From: MVRV01 sp964469905
GTDB taxonomy: Bacteria > Desulfobacterota > Syntrophia > Syntrophales > Smithellaceae
Reading direction: 5' to 3'
Length of the DNA: 64,000 bases
Assembly (NCBI GenBank): GCA_964469905.1
Contig: CAYXZW010000001.1
Location: 155,337 to 219,336 of the forward strand
This document shows, one piece after another, positions 59,536 through 64,000 of the stretch. The notes below the pieces were generated by a model. The model made no database searches. It saw only the letters and a list, made by a program, of their open reading frames with translations, and was not told the DNA's origin. The position numbers were made by a program, and so were the translations under genes. Positions within the stretch are counted from its first letter, which is position 1. Every line of letters starts with the position of its first letter.

Positions 59536-59758
59536 CAGGCTGTTCAAAAAGGTTTAGCTGCACGGCATCGCAAAAACCGAATCGCGAGGCGTATATGGCA
59601 ATACGTTGAGCGATGAGGTTTGCAGCGTATCCGGCATACGCCGGATTTACTTCGCAGATGCCTGCCCGGCGAATGCCGGGAGCCTTTTGTAAAAGCCTCC
59701 GGCTTTTGCCGGTAATGTAATTCAATCTTTTAAAATTGCGCTTCCGGTCAACAGCCTG
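59536..59758. mobile_element. 223-bp MITE-like element between livM and livF
   Basis: Bounded by a near-perfect terminal inverted repeat (CAGGCTGTT at 59536-59544 and AACAGCCTG at 59750-59758) and full of nested palindromes (for example TCCGGC/GCCGGA near 59629-59644, CCGGCTTTTGCCGG). No ribosome binding site or family match supports the one open frame inside. The ends resemble a CAGGCTGTTCAAAAA...TTCAACAGCCTG repeat I recall from syntrophic and sulfate-reducing deltaproteobacteria. It lies within the operon, in the space where the solute-binding protein gene often sits. Confidence 0.7.
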
Positions 59759-60829
59759 CTAGTATGAAAATGGCCAGAGCCTAAAGTTGGAGCGCACTAT
59801 TCTCCATAATTCGGCAATGCCTCGAGGTTCCAATAAAATAAACAAAACGATGGATAATCCAAAAACGAATTCGCGCAAAGGCGCCATATTCAAACCGGAA
59901 CTTGTTACTACACCGATATTCATCAAAAAGCCGGTTACATATCGCAGCAATTCATTCAGAAGCGTGATGAATGTAGCCCCGAAGATGGCCCCGGGGATAT
60001 TACCCATCCCACCTATTATAACCATGGCGATAAATTCCACGGAAAGACCCAAATTAAAAGGTTCTGCGGTTATGCTAACCATATAATAAGCCCAGAGTGC
60101 TCCGGCAAAGCCTGCATAAAAAGAACTGATGGCAAAAGACAGTAGTTTATATTTGAAGATCGGAATGCCCATGCCTTCCGCTGCACGGTCATTATCCCGG
60201 ATAGCAATAAAGGCACGTCCATACTTGCTGCGCATGATGTTGACAGCAAACCAGGTCATAAGAACGAGGCAAATGAATATCAGAAAGAAAAAAGATTGGT
60301 CACCAGCAATTTCCCATTTTAAAATTTTTGCCGGAGGAATAGTAATACCCATTGTTCCTTTGGTTAAACTGTCCCAATGGACAAGAACGTACTCAATGAT
60401 AAACTGACCGGCCAGGGTAGCGATAGTTAAATACAGTCCCTTCAGGCGCCCGGAAGGTATTCCAAAAATCATACCGACAAGTGCTGTTATAATACCGGCA
60501 GCAGGTATTGCCAGATAAAAATCCAGACCTGCCCGAGTGGCGAGGATTGCTGCTGCATAGGCGCCGACACCGAAAAAGGCACCGTGTCCCAGTGATATCA
60601 GTCCGGTATAACCGATAAGAATATTCAAACCGATGGCAGCAATAGCTGCAATCCCGATAGTATTCAGTATATAGAGCATGTATGGACTCAATGTGAATGG
60701 AATTACGAAAAAAAGCAAAACCAGAAACAGCCCTAAGCATACCCGGCCATAATCAGTTTCAAAGATGGTCAGTTCCTGCGCATAGTCTTCGCGATAATTC
60801 CCGCAGGGATGAAAAGAAAATTTCCTCAT
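59759..60829 (-). CDS. livM: Branched-chain amino acid-type ABC transporter permease, LivM
   Basis: 356 residues with about nine to ten membrane helices starting near residue 32. Family landmarks are GLNILIGYTGLISLGHGAFFGVGAYA (split here as GYTGLISLGHGAFFGVG), AFIAIRDNDRAAEGMGI (the cytoplasmic loop that contacts the ATPase, about 206-222) and GGMGNIPGAIFGA (about 272-284). An N-terminal hydrophilic extension of 30 residues precedes helix 1. It starts one base before the livH stop region, so translation is coupled. The stop codon is adjacent to the terminal repeat of the element at 59536-59758. Confidence 0.94.
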   Translation of the reverse strand: MRKFSFHPCGNYREDYAQELTIFETDYGRVCLGLFLVLLFFVIPFTLSPYMLYILNTIGIAAIAAIGLNILIGYTGLISLGHGAFFGVGAYAAAILATRAGLDFYLAIPAAGIITALVGMIFGIPSGRLKGLYLTIATLAGQFIIEYVLVHWDSLTKGTMGITIPPAKILKWEIAGDQSFFFLIFICLVLMTWFAVNIMRSKYGRAFIAIRDNDRAAEGMGIPIFKYKLLSFAISSFYAGFAGALWAYYMVSITAEPFNLGLSVEFIAMVIIGGMGNIPGAIFGATFITLLNELLRYVTGFLMNIGVVTSSGLNMAPLREFVFGLSIVLFILLEPRGIAELWRIVRSNFRLWPFSY

Positions 60830-61708
60830 CTAAACCCTCTCAATTTCCACAAGACCAAACAAGCCATAAGGTTTGACCAGTAAAATAAAGACCAGAACAA
60901 TATAAGGTACTACATCCCTCAGTGACGGCGATAAATAGCCACCAGTAAACGTTTCCAGAAGCCCAATAATTATACCACCGATAATAGCGCCGCCAATGCT
61001 GTCGAGCCCGCCTAAGATAACCACTGGAAATACTTTTAGACCGATAGAACTCAAATCATGAACATTGACACCATTAATAATTCCCAAAACAATACCGCTC
61101 ATACTGGCAACCAATGCGGCAATTGCCCAGGATAAGGCGAATACACGCCGTACATGAACTCCCAGAGATAAAGCAGCTTTTTGATTATCGGCCACTGAGC
61201 GCATGTATATTCCCTGAGCTGATTTTTTAAAAAACAAGCCAAATAGCACCAGAAAAAGAACGCTGATAACCAGCGTTGCCGAATAAACAGGAGCTACGTA
61301 AATTGCGCCCCATTTCAGCGCCAGTGATTCCGGCAGAAAATCAGGATAAGTGTGCAGATTGCCGCCCCAGATAAGCAGAATTAGCCCCTTAAACATGGCC
61401 GCAAGACCAACTGTAAGCATAATAACAAAAATCAGTTTTTCCCCGATCAGCGGCCTTAAAAAGAATTTTTCAATTATAAATCCCAAAATAAAGCAGCCGA
61501 CCAGCGTCAAAAGAAAAGCCGGTAAAACAGGCAGTCCTGCCCAGGTAATTAATGCTAGGAAAAAGAAAGCTCCCAGCGCCAGAAGCTCACCGTGAGCAAA
61601 ATTCAACACACTGGATGATTTAAAGATCATGACGAAACCCATGGCTGATATTCCATAAAGGAGTCCAACACAAACGCCATTAACCAGAAGCTGAAGAAAA
61701 AAATCCAT
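60830..61708 (-). CDS. livH: Branched-chain amino acid-type ABC transporter permease, LivH
   Basis: 292 residues with eight or so membrane helices. Diagnostic segments are LLYGISAMGFVMIFKSSSVLNFAHGELLALGAF (visible in pieces such as VLNFAHGELLALG, about 35-47), RSVADNQKAALSLGVHVRRVF (ATPase-contact loop, about 173) and VFPVVILGGLDSIGGAIIGG (about 228-247). AAGGA lies about 8 bases before the ATG. It abuts livM (stop 60830, next start 60829). Upstream lies repeat copy 2, then the acyl-CoA synthetase gene. Confidence 0.94.
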   Translation of the reverse strand: MDFFLQLLVNGVCVGLLYGISAMGFVMIFKSSSVLNFAHGELLALGAFFFLALITWAGLPVLPAFLLTLVGCFILGFIIEKFFLRPLIGEKLIFVIMLTVGLAAMFKGLILLIWGGNLHTYPDFLPESLALKWGAIYVAPVYSATLVISVLFLVLFGLFFKKSAQGIYMRSVADNQKAALSLGVHVRRVFALSWAIAALVASMSGIVLGIINGVNVHDLSSIGLKVFPVVILGGLDSIGGAIIGGIIIGLLETFTGGYLSPSLRDVVPYIVLVFILLVKPYGLFGLVEIERV

Positions 61709-61721
61709 TTTAAAATCCTTT

Positions 61722-61861
61722 TTAGGAGCCGTTACGAAATAACCTACTTTTTCTGTATTTCGTTATGGATCCTTATGCCGTTCCCGGCGTTTATTTTACC
61801 ATCCATGTGGGTCTTGTGACCTCCAGGTTATGGCAAGACTAAGTTATTTTTGAACAACGGC
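61722..61861 (-). repeat. Dispersed ~140-bp repeat, copy 2
   Basis: Inverted relative to copy 1 (52374-52515). Its first base on the minus strand is the final G of the TAG stop of the acyl-CoA synthetase gene, and it ends 13 bases before the livH start, so it fills nearly the whole 152-bp intergenic gap. It can fold a long hairpin (61722-61740 side with 61755-61770 side, ATTTCGTAACG / CGTTATGGAT type pairing) that would sit in the livH leader. Confidence 0.75.
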
Positions 61862-63774
61862 TATCCGACCTGAATTATATTTACTGTTGTTTCAATTTCA
61901 CCTATCCGACCGTCCCGGTAACGCACCTTACCCTGTACCCGGACATTTTTTTCATTTCGGTACATGGCCTCAATTATCTTAATATATAATCCATAAACAA
62001 ACCGGCGGCGCACCTTCCCGGTACGGGTAAGCTCTTCTTCATCAGCATCGAGCAATTTGTATAGAAGAATAAATGTTTTCACCTTCATCAAACCGGGAAG
62101 TTGTTCGTTGACCTTCCGCACTTCTGTTAAAATCAGTTCTTCGATTGCCGGCTGCTGTGCAAGATCCATATATGTTGTATAAGGTATCATGCGTTCTTCC
62201 GCCCAGTTACCGACATTTCCCAAATCGATGTTGATCATCGCGGTTATAAAAGGCCGACTCTCGCCGAAAATAACAGCTTCTTTTATATAGGGACTGAACT
62301 TCAAACGGGTCTCAATAAAATCAGGTGAAAAAGCTTCACCGCTTTTATTACGGATTATATCTTCCTTACGTCCGATTATCAGTAAATGGCCGTCGTCATC
62401 AATGTAACCGGCATCACCTGTTTTCAGCCAGCCATCAAGAAAGGCATTCTGTGTTGTCTCATAATCGTTATAGTAACCGGAAAAATTAGCCAGGCTCTTC
62501 ACCAATACTTCCTGATCGTCGGCAATTTTTACTTCGGTCTGCGGCAATGGTTTTCCGACAGTTTCCAGCTTAACTTCATTATCCGGCTGGATCTGAAAGA
62601 TACCCCCGGCTTCAGTCAAACCATAGCATTGCTTGAGATTCAAACCAATGGCCCGGAAGAAAAGAATGACATCCGGACTGATGGGGTGGCCTCCGGTGAA
62701 AGCGCTACGAAAGTGAGAACATCCCAGGCGATCCAACAGCGGGCGATAGACCAGCAATGACATTAATTTATATAAAATACTCAATGAAAAAGGTATATTG
62801 TTTTTCCTTGATGTTTTATCGACAACCGTCTTACCTACCGATTCACCGAAGTAAAACAAATTTCGCTTCAACCAGCCGGCATCAGATATTTTAACTCGAA
62901 TACTGGAAGCCATGTCCTCCCAGAAGCGTGAAGATGTAATAATTATAGATGGACCGATATCGCGGAAATCTTCCAGCACTGTTTCGGCTGTTTCAGGAAA
63001 ATTAATCGTCATGGCACTTTGCAGGGCTACACCCAGGCACCACATTTGATCGACAATCCAGGCCGGAGGCGATATCGATATCCAGTTTTCTCCAGGCTGA
63101 ATATTATTGGCCTCCGACCATTGCACGGCAATGGAAATCAAATTACGATGCGAAAGCATGGCCAATTTGGGAATGCCGGTAGTTCCCGAAGTCTGAATCA
63201 TTACGGCAATGTCATCGGCCCGACCTTTTTGTATTTCTTCCGCAATGAAGCTTTCATTTCCCTGAAGATATTTTTCACCGGTTTCCAGAAGCTGGGCATA
63301 ACTCATCAGCCAGGGATCATTCTCGTAAGCAGTCATTCCCGTGGGATCTATGTAGACAATTTTCCGAATGAATGGTAGTTTATCTTTTATTTCCAGCAGT
63401 TTATCGGTTTGCTCCTGATCCTGTACTACAACAATCGGGCAGTTAATACGGCTTATCGATGTGCTTAATTCTTCGGCAACAGATGATGTAAATAAATTAA
63501 GGGTTGTTGCACCCAGAGCATGAGCAGCTGATGCCGAAAATAACCATTCCGGATGATTCTCAACGATCAGACAAACAGCTTCACCACGCTTGAGCGAAAG
63601 CGCAACAAATCCGGCCGCAGTCTTTTCCATGTAACGATAATAATCCGCCCAGCTGTATTTCTGCCAGATACCATATGCTTTGTCCCGGATGGCTGTTTTT
63701 GTATCGCCATATTTCGACGAATTTCCGGCCAGTATTTGGGGAAGCGTATTGTAGCTTTCCAGCTTTTTTTGCAT
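61861..63774 (-). CDS. Long-chain/medium-chain acyl-CoA synthetase (AMP-binding)
   Basis: 637 residues of the FadD/FAA group. Motifs: IQTSGTTGIPKLAMLSHRN (P-loop, about 208-226), CYGLTEAGGIFQI (about 408), WLKTGDAGYIDDDGHLLIIG (ribose-binding Asp and hinge, about 470) and RKEDIIRNKSGEAFSP with a catalytic-lysine region. It activates a carboxylic acid to its CoA thioester with ATP. The ATG at 63774 is preferred over the TTG four codons earlier, with GGA 9 bases upstream. It lies between livG and livH, an arrangement suggesting that the imported solute is a fatty or aromatic acid. The stop coincides with the border of repeat copy 2. Confidence 0.93.
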   Translation of the reverse strand: MQKKLESYNTLPQILAGNSSKYGDTKTAIRDKAYGIWQKYSWADYYRYMEKTAAGFVALSLKRGEAVCLIVENHPEWLFSASAAHALGATTLNLFTSSVAEELSTSISRINCPIVVVQDQEQTDKLLEIKDKLPFIRKIVYIDPTGMTAYENDPWLMSYAQLLETGEKYLQGNESFIAEEIQKGRADDIAVMIQTSGTTGIPKLAMLSHRNLISIAVQWSEANNIQPGENWISISPPAWIVDQMWCLGVALQSAMTINFPETAETVLEDFRDIGPSIIITSSRFWEDMASSIRVKISDAGWLKRNLFYFGESVGKTVVDKTSRKNNIPFSLSILYKLMSLLVYRPLLDRLGCSHFRSAFTGGHPISPDVILFFRAIGLNLKQCYGLTEAGGIFQIQPDNEVKLETVGKPLPQTEVKIADDQEVLVKSLANFSGYYNDYETTQNAFLDGWLKTGDAGYIDDDGHLLIIGRKEDIIRNKSGEAFSPDFIETRLKFSPYIKEAVIFGESRPFITAMINIDLGNVGNWAEERMIPYTTYMDLAQQPAIEELILTEVRKVNEQLPGLMKVKTFILLYKLLDADEEELTRTGKVRRRFVYGLYIKIIEAMYRNEKNVRVQGKVRYRDGRIGEIETTVNIIQVG

Positions 63775-63815
63775 AGTAAAATCCAAACTATTGTGCCTAT
63801 TGCAATCTATATTTA

Positions 63816-64000
63816 CTACAAAGTTTCAACATCACCCAGATATGCTTTAATTACTTCCGGATGATTGCTGATTTCTTCCGGCGAGCCTTCTCCCAGTTTT
63901 TCACCAAAATTTAAAACCATAATGCGTTGGGAAATGCTCATAACAATGGACATATCATGTTCAACTAAAATCATCGTGAGCCCCCAGGTTTGATTTAATT
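63816..64000 (-). CDS. livG: Branched-chain amino acid-type ABC transporter ATP-binding protein, LivG (partial, C-terminal end)
   Basis: The last 61 codons are in the window. They read ...WGLTMILVEHDMSIVMSISQ and end in KAYLGDVETL before TAG (63816-63818). VEHDM is the switch-histidine motif of LivG, and the ending I-K-A-Y-L-G is typical. The rest lies beyond the right edge. It precedes the acyl-CoA synthetase gene by 41 bp on the same strand. Confidence 0.92.
   Translation of the reverse strand, partial: LNQTWGLTMILVEHDMSIVMSISQRIMVLNFGEKLGEGSPEEISNHPEVIKAYLGDVETL

Noticed and set aside
59489..59725. 78-codon minus-strand open frame in the livM-livF gap
   Set aside because: It lies inside the terminal-inverted-repeat element, overlaps the livF start, and has no ribosome binding site.

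Overview
The window reads as a chromosomal segment of a moderate-GC, strictly anaerobic Gram-negative bacterium. It is most like a deltaproteobacterium of the Syntrophus/Smithella type (Desulfobacterota, Syntrophia). This placement is inference from gene content and order: ferredoxin-dependent indolepyruvate oxidoreductase (iorAB), an archaeal-type phosphoglycerate mutase homologue next to hom, DUF2520-panB, and a branched-chain-type ABC operon carrying acyl-CoA ligases. No rRNA is present to confirm it. About 56 protein genes, one tRNA-Pro(GGG), three dispersed repeat copies of two families, and several terminators and promoters can be supported. I saw no CRISPR array, prophage, transposase or toxin-antitoxin pair.

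Layout. 1-7.1 kb (+): dtd, a DUF1285-like gene, guaB, dnaE, and a UPF0280/ApbE-like gene. 7.3-14.9 kb (-): a threonine-branch pair (hom and an ApgM-family proposed homoserine kinase), a YbgC-type thioesterase, a TPR membrane protein, iorA, iorB and a CbpA-type J-domain gene, with tRNA-Pro behind. 15.1 kb (+): a lytic transglycosylase. 15.7-23.6 kb (-): a compact housekeeping run of HAD phosphatase, tilS, ftsH, folP, acpS, tsaE, lysC and a ComEA-like gene. 23.8-32.4 kb (+): a giant Ser/Thr kinase-AAA-GAF-PAS-histidine kinase-REC-REC-HPt protein split by one in-frame TAG, followed by two tandem paralogous response regulators. 32.5-36.3 kb (+): a GC-rich homocysteine methyltransferase/MTHFR fusion, a DUF2520 gene and panB. 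36.4-39.9 kb (-): a parvulin lipoprotein, a glycosyltransferase and miaA. 39.9-41.3 kb (+): a MATE transporter. 41.3-48.6 kb (-): a cold-shock gene with a structured leader, an alpha/beta hydrolase, oppF, oppD, pepA and recG. 48.7-54.1 kb (+): purM, purN, DUF523, a FAD-oxidoreductase-like gene, a phosphofructokinase and rpmB. 54.1-55.1 kb (-): two uncharacterised genes. 55.3-57.5 kb (+): recJ and a small membrane protein. 57.4-64 kb (-): livG (partial), acyl-CoA synthetase, livH, livM, livF and a PaaK-like ligase, probably an operon for uptake and CoA activation of carboxylic acids or amino acids.

The most unusual signals are these. (i) The in-frame amber codon interrupts the 2.4k-residue hybrid kinase. 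(ii) A ~140-bp repeat family has two inverted copies, one supplying the stop codon of its host gene and the other abutting a stop codon inside the liv operon. (iii) A 223-bp terminal-inverted-repeat element sits where a liv substrate-binding protein gene is often found. (iv) Strong terminator hairpins lie immediately upstream of DUF2520-panB and inside the cold-shock gene leader, where they could act as attenuators. None of this amounts to a clear-cut new multi-gene system. The window is mostly core genome.
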